Source: Cryptomeria japonica
Lineage: Eukaryota; Streptophyta; Pinopsida; Cupressales; Cupressaceae
Length of the DNA stretch: 64,000 nt
Reading direction: 5' to 3'
NCBI RefSeq assembly: GCF_030272615.1
Contig: NC_081407.1
Coordinates: forward strand, 145,518,897 to 145,582,896
In this document: one piece after another, positions 14,268-26,570 of the stretch
Layout of the letters: each line of letters starts with the position of its first letter
Numbering within the stretch: the stretch's first letter is position 1
The notes under the pieces: generated by a model
What the model saw: the letters and a program-made list of their open reading frames with translations, nothing else
The model's database searches: none
What the model was told of the DNA's origin: nothing
Made by a program: the position numbers and the translations under genes

Positions 14268-14697
14268 ATGCAAACCATATTTGCTATAATTTCGGTAAGT
14301 TTGGCGATTATCCTTCAATTTTGTGTGGCAGATGTGGGCACATCAACTTTTTATGGCCCTCCTTATGTCCGTAAGTATCGTTAGCTTGATAATACATTTC
14401 ACCAGTACCTTTTGCTTTACGTTTGATTATTATATTAGGGGCTCTGATTTGATATTCCAAGCAGGCAATCTGTTTGGAGTGGCTAATGACGCGATTTGGG
14501 ACAACCAGGTAGCCTGCGGAAGGAAGTACAGAATCAAATGTTTGAGTGGAACAAGTAATGAAAGAGTTAATCCATGCAGAAAAAGATCCCTTGTGGTAAA
14601 GATTCTGGATTACTGCTCTTCTGCTGATGCGTTTTCTCACATTGCTCAAATTTTTTTGGGAAGTTGGACTCAAAATAACACTCTAATCATGACTTGA
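14268..14697 (+). pseudogene. Shortened EG45/PNP-like paralog
   Basis: A second EG45-like copy. Exon 1 (14268-14370) encodes the signal peptide MQTIFAIISVSLAIILQFC and then VADVGTSTFYGPPYV, ending in the same GTAAGT donor as the first gene. In exon 2 the segment equivalent to TSCYGYNQRQF is lost together with the original acceptor. A substitute AG at 14461 or 14464 would still join in frame and give YVPGNLFGVANDAIWDN. A 13-codon in-frame deletion flanked by a TCTGC microhomology removes SACDNGDATFHLS, and the C-terminus changes to an unrelated tail ending at 14697. Two of the six cysteines (in TSC and SAC) are gone. The remaining frame is open, so it is either a recent pseudogene or an altered paralog; pseudogene is more likely. 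Confidence 0.75.
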
Positions 14698-15339
14698 CTT
14701 AGCTCTTTCATGTGAGGAAAGGCTATTCAGTCTTTAGGATGTATCAGTCAATAAGTTACGATGTATGAGGATAATTTATACATTGGTACATTCTAAAATC
14801 TGGATAGACATTTCTATTATTAGGAATTTGAGGCCTTCAATTTTTATATAACATTTACATAGAATTTAAAAATTGTCAAAAGAGTCAATGCTTAGAGTGT
14901 GCTCTTTAAGTCCAACCTAATGATTCTTTGCCAATTGTAGCTTTTTTATGTGGACTTGGAGCAGCAATAGTTGTTTTTCGTCTTTTAGAATCATGGTGGG
15001 TATTTGGATGTTATGTGATAAGTGTTATGCCTCTTCAAGGATGTTGATAATATGGAGTTAACCTTAAATTAACAACCTTTCTCAATTGATAAAATCAGTG
15101 TCAAATCTTATCCCTCTAATCTTGTAATTGTTGATATCTAGCCATGCAAGGTTTCTATGCCCATGAAATCTTGACCATCAAGATCCCTCAGTGCATCTTA
15201 GTTAGTTGATTTTTTGATTATTTGAAGCTCCAAGTTGTCCATCTAAACTTTGAATGGTGCAACCACATTCAACCACTACAAGAAAAACTAATATAAACCA
15301 TTCACATCTCCTTTTTTGTTTTCCATTCACTTGGGTCTA
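14698..15339. other. No gene recognised
   Basis: Non-coding DNA between the EG45 paralog and a LINE relic; nothing supported. Confidence 0.4.
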
Positions 15340-16239
15340 TTCTTCTTCATTTTTTTCCCCCAACATTAGATTGGAAGAAGAGGAAACCTTATTTATTGAA
15401 CCCCAATTTCTAGTGACTCTTGAAACTATTTCTCCTTGTTCCAAAATCTATGCTACATTATTTTTAACTTCTTCAAAAGTGGGATTTATATTGATGATTA
15501 GATCTACCTTTGGCAAGGTTTCTTTTGTTTGTGTTAGTACTACAACATTAGCCCCTTGGGTATTCTTCATTTGCATATCAATGCATAGCTTTTCCTCTTT
15601 GTTCCCTTGGACTCCTTCATTTGCCTATTGTGTAGTGGAGTTTCTTTCCTTTATCTCTATAGTATGTTTTCTATCAACCTTAGAGATAGCCATAGGGGAT
15701 CTGAAAGAATATCTTTATAAGAGTTAGCTATGCCCTTGAAGATTTGGTAGATTGAAAACTCCAAAGGTGGGCCTTGGAGACAAATCCAAGTTGGGGAAGC
15801 ATACCCCATATCGACAGAAGGGTTGAAGCTAGACTTCCATTTATGAAGAGAGATACTATTATTAAAACCCTTATCTAAGGCCCATGGTCCCCCATGAATA
15901 ATTTTGACCAAATCATCTTAATTCACAAAACTAAAAAGGAACATGTTGTTGTCCCCATTGCACTAAAACTTACACTACCTTTAATCTTCCAAACATCTTC
16001 AACCCATTTTCTAACTTGATCCACATTAGGTCCAAATTCTAGGAATTTACCAATAAGGAAAGATTCAAAATTTTTTATAGCAACATTCAATAGATCATTT
16101 AGTACCTATACTTCCAAGCCTTCATTCACTTTGGAAATCTTGAGGTCTTCTTTGTTGGGTCTCCCATCTTCATTGGGGGAGAGATAAGGCCTACCAAATT
16201 TTCAACATACAAGACTGAGTCTTATTCACTAAAAAAGGA
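15340..16239 (-). pseudogene. LINE ORF1 remnant (DUF4283-like)
   Basis: On the minus strand, beginning near the hAT insertion point, the frame reads GRPYLSPNEDGRPNKEDLKI, then IGKFLEFGPNVDQVRKWVED, VWKIKGSVSFSAMG, FLFSFVN (stop) DDLVKIIHGGPWALDKG, and SPTWICLQGPPLEF-IYQIFKGIA. This is the order of the plant DUF4283 region found in ORF1 of L1-type LINEs, where G-P-W and W-V-x-L-x-G-L-P-L-E are hallmarks. After about 15657 it continues in another frame (TKETLPKVDLIINI, ILEQGEIVSRVT). Several stops and frameshifts make it non-functional. No ORF2 reverse transcriptase is visible to the left. Confidence 0.7.
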
Positions 16240-16247
16240 GTCAAGGC

Positions 16248-19200
16248 CAGGGTTTACTTTAGTGGCGAATATTCGCCAATGGCGAATATTTCATGTCAGC
16301 GACCTGGAAAATGGCAAATATATTATACCGATCGGGGGTGGCCATGTCGCCTTAACTTTATAAATATTCATCAAATGCATGACCCAATTGCTTATTGCTT
16401 TATGTAATTAATTGTATCTCTATCAATATTTCGCCAATAGATTCTACATTTTCCACACAGTAAATTCAATATTTTATCCTACACTTTCCAATGTTGTCTT
16501 AATAGACGACCATAATTCACCAATAGCCATATAGAGATTTATTGGCCAGAAGGACCCAATTCACTTGGAATTTTGCAGAAGCGTGTCTCAATTCACCCTA
16601 ATTTTTGCCAACTCTATTATAATTGCCAATTAATTTGATGACCCATAATTGCCTCAAAAATTACATAAGACGTGTTATAGTTAAGCGTGATTCACCAAAT
16701 ATTTGTATACCATATTAATTCCCCCCCCGAATTTGCCAAATAAGGATTTGTATAAATACAGTCAAAGATTAGATTTATCTCTACACAATTTGGTCAGTTT
16801 TGAGCTCTCAATTCGGATCACTAGTGAAGTTTCAGACTAGGAACAACCATTGTTGCTAACTACATTAGCGGCTGCTAGTGACCTAAAGGTAAGTGACCAT
16901 TTTTTGAAGTCTTATAATATTATTCTAAATTCATCTCTATCTATTTGCACTATTGATTTCATTCTTATTCAGTGGGGACCCGTCAGTGGTCACTCGAGAG
17001 ACCTCAGACATCTAGATTGTAGGTCGTAGGGCCAATGAATCATATAGTCTATTATTACTTCTTCAACAAGTTGCTATTTTTTTTTTAGCCTTTATTTCAT
17101 TGGAGATGTCAAACAAGAAGAAGGGTAGGAATCTTGAATGTGGGGAAGGCCAAGAGAGGCCAACAAAACACATAACATTGTCATCACAGTTTGGCATTGG
17201 TAAAGATTGTGGTGAAAATCAGGAAGGTACATAATCATAAGTACAAGTACAAGATTCAGAACCTACATTGCATATTGAACAAGGCGGCAAACCTGATATC
17301 TCAGATCACGATGAACTGGAAGAAGATTTTCTGGTACATACCCAGGTTAGCTGGAATGATATAATCGACTTGGGTGATAATGCCAAGAATGATAATGCAC
17401 AGAAGGGAAAAAGAAAAGCTAAATCAAAAAAGGACCGGGAGTGGGATATGTCAGTGAGGAATTTTCAAATTAATTGGGTGTCAAAGTATCCATTCATTGA
17501 ACTAGTGGAGAATCCAATTGAAGGCGAGCCTCCAATAGAATGTAGGTGTAAGATTTGCGCTTGGAAACATAAAAAGGAAAAGAGGGTACAACTAGAAATT
17601 GACACCATAGAAAAGCATATGGGTAAAGTTTACGAAAAACAAATGATAGATGGAGTTGAAAAATCAGTGATAAGATGGAAAACAAAGGAGGAATGTAAGC
17701 ATGTGATTAATGCCAAAGAATTTTATTTTAAGGATAAAATACAGACAAAACCTGTTGAAGTTAAAGGTTCTATTGAAGCTATTCTTGGAAAAGCAATGCA
17801 AAGAGAACAACTGGGAAAAGTTGTTCGGTTAAGCGTTGTTTTTTATATTTTGAGCATAGGGTGTGCTATGACAGACTACCCATCAATGAGTGGTTTATTA
17901 GACTTTTTGAAAGTTCCTAACTATCCTAATAGTCACTAGTTAATAAATAGTGGATGGGAATGGGCAAGTTGTCTTGCTGAGGTTGAAAAAGAAGATGTAA
18001 AGGAAAAAATAAGAGAGTCAAACTTTATTGCATTGTCTTTAGATGAAGTTGCGATAGTAGATAATACTTCATGGGTATGCATGCATGTTTATACTGTATA
18101 GAATAATGCCCGCCAAACTCATCTACTATCTGTTGCTAAAATGAAGGATAGTGCGATAGCGGAAAATTTATTTCAACTAGTAAAAAGTTGTTTAATGAAT
18201 ATGGAGGTATGGATGACATGACGATTGCCAAAAGTTGGTGTGTGTTGGAGCGGATGGAGCTTCAGTAATGCAAGGTCATAGGAATGGTCTTTGCGCAAAG
18301 ATGGAAAGTTCTTGTGCACGCTACATTACTGGAATTCACTGCATGGCCCATAGAATGAATATAGCTTTTGGAATTGTGAGCAGGAATGCTCCAGTAAAAA
18401 AAATTGAACATTTAATCTCTCTGTAAATCTTTCCCATAAATACACGAGTGTGCGAAATTGGTAATATTGTCAGTGCCACTACCAAATTGGAAGTTGTCCG
18501 TGCTGAGTGGATCACAGTTAGGCAACGTCAGTGACAAGGCATTAATACATGTCAATTAGGATCGTGCAACATTATCGACCATCCACATAACCTACTAACC
18601 AATTGTAATTGATGATCAAAGTTAAGGCACGGGGTTAAGATTTGATACATGTCTCCATTCCGGAGACTTTTTGAAGAACTACGTTTCCTTCAAAAATTTG
18701 GACCGAAATAAAACTTCAGCCATTGCTCTATGATCACCGAATGATCTTAAATAATATATTTAAAATTATAAATTGATGGATGTTGCATAACTTTGGCATT
18801 GACCCACATGATGAGTCACAACTCTTGAAAAGTGGCTATTAATTACACTGAGAGGTGTAACACTACAATGACACCCACCCATTTTTTTACCATGTAATTT
18901 TAATGATTACAAATTTAAAAAATAAAAAATTAAAGACTACAATCTAAATTTAAAAGAAACTTTCTATTAATATTATTTATAATAATTACTAGACACTGAA
19001 TAATTTAAAAGTAATTTTAAGAGTAAAATCTATATTAAAGAGAAACTTTCTATTATTATTATTTATTAAATATAAAAATAATTTAAATCTAGATTTAAAA
19101 GAAAAAAATCTAAATTAAAATGTAACATATTATAATTAATTATTAAATGTAAAAAAATAAAAATTTAAATCTAGATTTTAAAAAACTTCTAATTTAGAAA

Positions 19201-19861
19201 ATTATGTTTTTAAATCTAGATTTAAAAGAAACTTCTATTTTTTTTCATGCAAATACTTTCATATTCTAAAATAAGACTAAATTATAATAAATATTAATCA
19301 TATGAAATTAATTAATCTATGCTAAAAGATAAGACTAAATTCTAATAAATATTAACCATATGACTAGAGGTAAAGGTTTTTTAAATTTCATATCTCTCGA
19401 CATCCTCTATATAAATTTAGTTTGTAAAATATAGGTATGCTAGTAGATAACAAAAATGGTAATGAAATCACCAATAAAATATTTATTTTTCCATAAATAA
19501 CAAAAGATTAGCCAATAAAAATTAAACAATTTTCAAATGGTAGATAAAATCCGCCACTACAATTAAATTATTTTTCCTTCACAATAAAACTTTTGGCCCA
19601 TACACTTATACATATTTTCTTTTAAACGCAAAACATTCACCTCATACATTATATATTTTCCCCCACAACAATGAATTATTCGCCAAGATTTTATGGAATT
19701 TTCATACGTTAAAAAAAAATCACCAATACAAATAATTTTTTTTTCTAATTTGAAAAAATTTCACCATCAATATGAACTTCCCCCCCCAAAAATAATGTTG
19801 GATTCGCCGAGATTTTACACTTTTTCCCGGGTGGGGAGGGGGTTTCTTAAATCTATCCCTG
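16248..19861 (+). mobile_element. hAT DNA transposon (3.6 kb, inactive)
   Basis: The ends are CAGGGTTTACTTTA on the left and, in reverse complement, CAGGGATAGATTTA on the right, as in hAT terminal inverted repeats. The flanks show an 8-bp target duplication with one difference: GTCAAGGC (16240-16247) and GTTAAGGC (19862-19869). Inside is a transposase relic (17106-18426). The rest, especially 18600-19700, is AT-rich and non-coding. Both subterminal regions carry repeated TTCGCCAA/TTGGCGAA boxes (for example TGGCGAATATTCGCCA at about 16266), the usual transposase-binding layout. A short 5' leader intron with GTAAGT donor may span 16889-16972. The element sits in a LINE relic. Because the transposase is broken it is non-autonomous today. 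Confidence 0.85.
17106..18426 (+). pseudogene. hAT transposase (broken)
   Basis: One frame starts at ATG 17106 and runs to about 18220 with internal stops. A basic patch (KGKRKAKSKK) precedes a Cys-containing segment (ECRCKICAWKHKK), which could be the zinc-finger-like DNA-binding part. Then come WEWASCLAEVEKEDVKEKI, NFIALSLDEVAIVDNTSW (first acidic strand of the RNase-H-like core) and AKMKDSAIAENLFQ. After a frameshift near 18220 the core resumes as VCVGADGASVMQGHRNGL and IHCMAHRMNIAFG. The last two motifs are typical of the ZNF862/C17orf113-like hAT group. The stop at 17937 replaces a likely CAG. The C-terminal hAT dimerisation region is not visible, so the gene was also truncated. Confidence 0.8.
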
Positions 19862-19869
19862 GTTAAGGC

Positions 19870-20164
19870 CCAAAGGTAGAGAGTCCACGACCTTGTACTT
19901 TCCTTGATCACCTTTCACTTTGGTATTTTCTTAGGACGAATCCCAAGGAGCAGATGAAAGTAACAACAATATGTAGGGGTTCCCAATGCCCCCATTGTTG
20001 AACCCATAATAGAAATACCCTTTGAGAAACAGGAAATTCAAAATTGTAGAGAACAAAATGCCCTATTATGTTAAGGCAAATAAAAATAACGTTTTGTTGG
20101 TCCAAAGAGGCCAAATCATTTAACATTATGACCCCTCCTTTGGTGAAACAACCTACCTTCTCTT
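19870..20164. other. Flank of hAT insertion, probable LINE sequence
   Basis: This continues the sequence interrupted by the hAT element, but I cannot read a convincing LINE frame here. Confidence 0.3.
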
Positions 20165-21167
20165 GTTGTTGCTACATGATATGTTGTTTTTCCTTTCATG
20201 ATCTTCTTATGCTAATTTTTAGTAGGTTGTAAGTAGTCTTGATCTTCCTCTTCCAAACTAGACTCTTCATGCTCCTCTTTAATCTCTTTATACAATTATT
20301 CATTCTAGTGTCAATCCCTTACCTAGTGAGTACTATAACCTTCTTCTTAGGTTTGGATTTATTTTTCTTCTTTATTTCCATCACTTGTTCCTGTCTAAAA
20401 TATTCTTCATTAGATGTAACAAAGGACCATATGTACATCCTTTGGAATCCACTTACTCCTTGCTGAGGAACATTTGGATAACTCAGGTTGCTCTTTGCAA
20501 GTCATCACTTCTTCATGGTGTTTCAGATAACTCAAGTTGCTCTCTACAAGTCATCACTTCTTCATGGTGTTTCAGATAACTCAGGTTGTTCTCTACAAGT
20601 CATCACTTCTTCATGGTGTTTCGACATTCTGAAAGAGCTACCTTACCTTTTCACACCTATATAGGTCATGTGTCTCATCTCCACACAATATACATTTATT
20701 CTTCTTATCACCTCATCATTTAGTAGCATAGTGAAAAACATTTCCTTTGTTGAAGTATGTAACATTATTTCTCTTATTATTTCTTCCTCAACCTCTACTT
20801 CCTCTATAGTTGTTAATTAACTTCAATATAGTGCCATTACGAGTTATTTTTCATGGCATAAGTATTCCTTTTTCTCTCTAAGGAGGCTATATGTATCCTC
20901 CATCATTCCTTTCATTTGTATTGAAATTATGACTATGACATCCTTGGTGGCAATGGTTTCCTCCATTCTAAACTAGAGATTAGGAATTTGGATAGTCTTC
21001 AGTTAATTGAAAGTCGCATTCTCAACAAATAACATAGTATGTTGAACTAGCCTTTGTGGTTTTTATTTCTACATGTAATTTGGCAACAATCCTCTCTCCT
21101 TTTGCTTTTGAATAGTCATTCCAGACATGACCTTCTTGAGAACATTATGTGCTCCATATCTCCTTTT
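20165..21167 (-). pseudogene. Retroelement gag-like gene, zinc-knuckle part
   Basis: On the minus strand a CCHC zinc knuckle is clear at about 20665-20705: C-I-L-C-G-D-E-T-H-D-L-Y-R-C, spacing CX2CX4HX4C. Upstream the frame reads EETIATKDVIVIISIQMKG and MMEDTYSLLREKKEYLCHEK. Downstream is an acidic stretch (EEHEESSLEEEDQDYLQPT). This is the C-terminal half of a nucleic-acid-binding capsid-type protein. It contains stops and is split by the LTR element at 21173-23720; its N-terminal half lies at 23726-24180. No LTRs were assigned. Confidence 0.6.
20477..20622. repeat. Three tandem 49-bp units
   Basis: Units start at 20477, 20526 and 20575 with the shared core GTCATCACTTCTTCATGGTG; differences are a few single bases. 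The repeat lies inside the gag relic. Because 49 is not a multiple of three, the expansion itself breaks the reading frame. Confidence 0.9.
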
Positions 21168-21172
21168 CCTTT

Positions 21173-21673
21173 CGTTGGTGTAAATAAATATTCATCATGG
21201 ATATTATTACACTATACTTAAGTTTACTTAGGTACATGCATTTAATAGTAGTTTGGGTATGAGACACTTGGGTGTTTGTGCCATATTAGGATAGTGTGTG
21301 TAGGATAATTTCCACCTTTTATGGTGTTGATCTTGTTACTACTTTATCATATCCACTTATTGTGGAGTGATAATTCCACCTTCAGTGGGTGATCCACCTC
21401 ATGTGGAATATTTTATTGTTTCTCCTACCTACCCACACCTATTTCCTACCAACCCTTGTTTCTTATTGGGCCACATGTCATGTTTGTGTGCTCACATATC
21501 CATATAGCCTTGCCTATATAAGCAGACTCATCTACATTGTAAACAACAACAACGATTGATGATCCAGTTGATCACATTTTGCATCTTGATAGAATACAAT
21601 TTATTCCTATCATCTATATTTTCTCTCTCTATTTGTTCTTTTCATTGCCTCTAGATCTTGGGAAAATCTCAGA
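21173..21673 (+). repeat. 5' LTR
   Basis: Contains a TATA box (CTATATAAGC) about 145 bases before the primer-binding site. The start is CGTTGGTG, where relatives have TGTTGGTG. Confidence 0.85.
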
Positions 21674-21685
21674 TGGTATCAGAGC
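21674..21685 (+). promoter_or_regulatory. Primer-binding site (tRNA-iMet)
   Basis: TGGTATCAGAGC directly follows the 5' LTR. Confidence 0.9.
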
Positions 21686-23219
21686 CATTAGAGTTTCATT
21701 GGTTTTCCAATTGAGAGAAATTTGATGCTATTCGGGGTTGTGTATTTTGGAGCTTTCTATTGCTTGTTATTATAGAAGCTTGATAGGTCAAATAGTAGGT
21801 TACCATTGGATTGAGGAGGTCCAAGAAAGTTAGTTTTGCCTTTTGTTTCATCCAATTTGAACTTCGGAGGCCAAATCTAGAGGCATTTGAAGTTTGAAGC
21901 TATGAGGAAATTTTCCAAAAATTATAATTTTGTGGGCAATTTTCAAATAGTGACATCTCACTCACCTGGACTCCTTTTTTTGAGAATTTTTTTTCGTTTT
22001 GGGGTAGAATTTTGTGATCTGTACAACAATGCAGAATTTTTCTGATTTTCGGATACATGTTTTTCTAAAATCGTGAAATCTCAATTTTAGCAACTTTTGA
22101 GGCTTCGTTTGGGCTCATATGGATTCCTTTTTAGGTGCTGTTTATTTTTGAACGTGCATAATTCTTTGTCTAATTTCATAATCTGCCATTTTTTTCTAGT
22201 GATTTTGAGCAGAAATTGTACTTTCAGTACTTGGTCATTTTTTGGCCTATTTGGCAATTGTAAATGCTTAGATCTCAATTTGATCTTTTGCATAATTAAT
22301 TTGAGTCTATGAGAGCTTCATTGGGGTAGCTGTAATCATTGAAATCAGAAGTCCACATTGCCATTATTTGCAAGTGCCAACATGATCTTTATATGAGGGC
22401 TTAGTTGTTCATTTATATCTCTTGGTGAAATTCCATTCAGAGACATCTTCATCTGCAGTTTTCTACAGGGCTTCTTTGTTGGTGGCATCATTTTCATGTT
22501 TCCACATTTGAATATTTTATCATGGTGTATTCTCTTGCTTGAGCAATGTTGTACTCACACTATCATAAAGTGCCACACCTCTTTGTATCTTGTTATTGTT
22601 GACTACTTGATGTAATCCTCTTGTACACATAGATTAGGAATATCTTGTGAGACATGGTGCATGACTCCAATTGAGACTTAGATTATACACATTTGTGCAT
22701 GGATCCCATGAGACTTGGATTGTACCAATATTTCTGCTATTTACAAGTATCCAGATGATGCTCAAATTAGGTTGTCTCCATGTCCGATCTTCATTTTGCT
22801 GCAGTGAGTAATTAATCATCATCGACTTGGTACCTATTTTTGTCTCACTTTGACATTATTGGTGTAGCATTGGCTCTCTTTCTTCTTTATGGGGAGGTAT
22901 TTTGGTAATCGTTATTGGACCATCTTTGCAGGAGATTCGACATTGAGGGAGGACTTCATGGTCTCTTCTTCTCTCTTATAGGGGGGACATATTTTTTGTT
23001 CTTCTCATTCATCATTGAGAGCATTGTGTGCTTTCATCATCTCTCTTTTGGGGGAGGGTTTTTTCCCATTGGGTTTTTCTCTCTTTCTTTGTTTATGGGA
23101 GATTTCATTTGCATTTGTACATGGATACCTAACATGGCCTCATAGCCGGGACCCATCTTGCATTGCTTAGTTGCATTGTAGACTTTAGTGCATTCTCCTA
23201 AGTTGCACTTATGGGGGGG

Positions 23220-23720
23220 TTTTGGTGTAAATAAATATTCATCATGGATAGTATTACACTATACTTAAGTTTACTTAGGTACATGCATTTAATAGTAGTT
23301 TGGGTATGAGACACTTGGGTGTTTGTGCCACATTGGGATAGTGTGTGTAGGATAATTTCCACCTTTTATGGTGTTGATCTTGTTACTACTTTATCATATC
23401 CACTTATTGTGGAGTGATAATTCCACCTTCGGTGGGTGATCTACCTCATGTAGAATATTTTATTGTTTCTCCTACCTACCCACACCTATTTCCTACCTAT
23501 CCTTGTTTCTTATTGAGCCACATGTCATGTTTGTGTACTCACATATCCATATAGCCTTGCCTATATAAGAAGGCTCATCTACATTTTAAACAACAACAAC
23601 GATTGATGATCCAGTTGATCACATTTTGCATCTTGATAGAATACAGTTTATTCCTATCATCTATATTTTTTCTCTCTATTTGTGCTTTTCATTGCCTCTA
23701 GATCTTGGTAAAATCTCACA
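23220..23720 (+). repeat. 3' LTR
   Basis: Pairs with the LTR at 21173 and follows a G-rich polypurine tract. Confidence 0.85.
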
Positions 23721-23725
23721 CCTTC

Positions 23726-24180
23726 TTTTATTCTCCTTTTGCTTTGATTTCACTTTAAATGGTTAGTTTCTAAATTTTTAACTGGAGAAAGTCTTTCCTT
23801 AAGATATTTAGTTTCATCATTTTTTATTTTTCTCTAGGGTTGTGCTTCAATCTGGTAGGTCATTGTAATTAGGTCTATAGACAAGTCAAAGACTTGTCCA
23901 TTAAAATCCACACTATTTTATTTTTGCAATCTGGATGTGACCCATTCAATTTTCTATTTCCTTGAGAGTGTTTCTCTAATTTGTGGCATACCTCCATAAA
24001 CCTTTTATCAAAGGCCTTAGTTGACTCATTATCGCTTTGTATCAACTCTCTTATCTTTTTGTCACTTTCAATAAGAATGTGTTGGCACCTTCAAATTCAG
24101 AAGGAATTTGAAGCGATCATGTTGAAAATTTTGATGAGGCACATGAAAGATACCCATAATTTTTTTTAAGTGCGCTACTT
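23726..24180 (-). pseudogene. Retroelement gag-like gene, N-terminal part
   Basis: The minus-strand frame reads STKAFDKRFMEVCHKLEKHS and CKNKIVWILMDKSLTC. It continues the gag-like gene at 20165-21167 across the inserted LTR element. No motif beyond general gag-like composition is seen, and stops are present. Confidence 0.4.
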
Positions 24181-26570
24181 TTGAGGCTTGTATTTCACGT
24201 TTGATCGATTGTCATGAAAAACCAATATTTTTCTTGTATTTCCAGCATATTTATATACCCCTTTGTCTATTTTAAGAACCCCAAGGCATCATTTGACATG
24301 TTGTCCAAGTACAAACCATTTCGAGTTTGCAGTGATTTGTTGTTTGTATAGTGAAAAGTTTTTCAAATACCTAACTTTAAGCATTTAGATTTCACATCCA
24401 AATGATTATTACATCAAGCCCATATTTTTGTGATTCAACTACAGATGGAATTTGGAATTTTCTTCTCTCCTATTTCTTCTCATTCTCGTTCATTTGTAGA
24501 GGTTCCATTCTCTAGTTTTGGCATATGTAATTGTTTGTAAAGGTTAATTTAGGATTGGGTTTTGAAGTTTTAATTTTAATATGTTGTAGTAAAAATTGTG
24601 ATTATGATAAGTAAGCTAGTTTGCACAGTATGGATTAAAAGTATGTTGTGCTTCTCCTAATTGTATGCAATTTTCTTTTGAACCATAATAATCAAGGATT
24701 TCTAGGGTTCTTGTTGTACATTTGTTGTAGTAGGTGTTTTGTTGAAGGCTCATGTTCAAGGAACATGTGAAATCTGACTTTTAGCTGAATACTGAAGATC
24801 AATGTATTGCATCTCAAGATCATAAAGTATGTCATGAGTATACCCATAAGAGGTCTTATTATTGTAAAGAAATAATAATGAAAAGATCATTGGTTATGTG
24901 TTTATATCATTGTCATTATTGGTCATTTCATCCTGACTCTGTGAATGGATAAGGGACTAGTCAACTAGGTTTTCTTGTACAAGTGTTGGAGGGAATTGAA
25001 TTTCAAAATATCATAAATATTTACCTTGCTTTATGTTTTGTCTTTCTTTATGAATTATTGTAATTATTGTGTTCTCCATTCTTATCAATGAAGTTTGCCC
25101 AAGATTTGAGCCAGTTTTGAGTAATATTTCATGTTTCTTGGCATAATTTGGTGAGAACACCATCTGTTATGCAACATCTTGTTGAGCATGTGATCATATT
25201 ATTTGGTGTTACTGAGAGGGTCATCCCCCTAGGTCCAAGAGAGCCTAAAGTGTAGGGAAAATTCTTATTTCCTATTAGTTGGCCAAGTCCAATGTTAGGA
25301 TTTAATATAAAGTCTAGCTAAATTTTAGATCTTAACATTTTGTGGATTTGGGAACCAAAAAAATGGATGGCATATAGAAATTTACTAAGAAAGTATCCTC
25401 AACTTCTCCCTAAATACTGTTGTGTTCAGGATATGTCTTCATATACCAATGTAATTCATCATTTCTTTTAGAGAACACAAATTCCAATTATCTCTTCTTC
25501 TCTTCTTGTATACATTTTCTCTCCCATAGGGATTCAAATAGGAAGACATTGAGTGCAACTTCAATATTGTCCTAGCTAAAGACTGGTATATTGTTTGAGG
25601 CTTCCATTTTATGATTTCTTTGATTTAGGTTTCTAATTTTGGGGATTTCCATTTTTTGTCTTCTTAATATTTTAACTATCTAGGGATTCTCTTCTATATG
25701 CTTATCTCTCTTCAATTTAATATCAAAGAAATTGCTTCCCAATACCTCTTCCTAGGAAAATTCTTGCTCTACTTTTTCTTCTTTCTTTGATTCTTCTCTC
25801 CTCTACATTATCTCTTTCACCAAATTTCTCCTACTCTTATATGGCTGCGGGGATGGATCCTAGTTAAGGGGTTGTGATTGGACTCAAAACAATATTTCCT
25901 ATTTTTATTTTTAAGTGACATTTGATTGTTTAGTGACCTCAAATCTTTGCCCAAATTAATTTAACTTCAACTTCTTTATTTTTCTCCTTTTTTCATAATT
26001 TCCTTATACTCTTATTAACTAATTCCTCCAAATATACTTTCTTTAAGGGTCAAATATCCAGAGCTTGCATTGTTAGATAGAGACAAACCTATCTCAATGA
26101 TCATTATGAGACCATTTAATCCTATAACCCTCTGCTACATGGATCCATTGATCTTGTGGAGATTGATGGATACTATTCTATTATGGGTCTTGCATGTTAT
26201 AGTCCTCTCTTTTCTCTGTATCTATTGGGAGTATGTGGATAACATGGCATATGTGGTGATATAAGCTTAACAATCCTATTTAGATTTTGGCACATCTTGG
26301 CACCAACATGGAGATATGTGAGCATATTCTAGAGGCATTCAAGTTGTCTCTATTTATTCCACCTTTGGAGTGGGAATTAAGTAGAATTATAACACAGGGT
26401 TTCCATCTTTTGAAATGAAGATGAATTGTTGAGCAAGATTGATGTGATTTATCCTTGCACTACTACTTGTTGACACTTTTTCAGATTTTATAGAATCTAA
26501 TAGATTGTGTATATTGTGAATACTCAATTATTCTTTAATTCTATTTGGAAAACTTTAACTACTATAATTT
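24181..26570. other. No gene recognised
   Basis: Over 2 kb without a supported gene. T-rich on the plus strand; the longest plus-strand frame (26070-26264) is hydrophobic and has no motif. Confidence 0.4.

Larger units (their letters stand above)
21173..23720 (+). mobile_element. Non-coding LTR retrotransposon (gag-less derivative)
   Basis: Two LTRs of about 501 bp (21173-21673 and 23220-23720) differ at about 17 positions by eye, so the insertion is fairly young. A primer-binding site complementary to initiator Met-tRNA (TGGTATCAGAGC, 21674-21685) and a polypurine tract (CTTATGGGGGGG, ending 23219) are in place. The 1.55-kb interior has no coding frame. Both its 5' leader (about 21700-22340) and its 3' end (about 22880-23219) match the corresponding parts of the minus-strand element at 43004-50020. 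It is therefore an internally deleted member of that family and would need proteins supplied in trans. Confidence 0.9.
21168..23725. repeat. Target-site duplication of LTR element
   Basis: CCTTT (21168-21172) and CCTTC (23721-23725) flank the element at 21173-23720, matching 4 of 5 bases. Confidence 0.6.

Noticed and set aside
15254-15727. 157-codon plus-strand open frame
   Set aside because: It lies antisense to the LINE ORF1 remnant, which explains the sequence better; the plus-strand translation has no motif.
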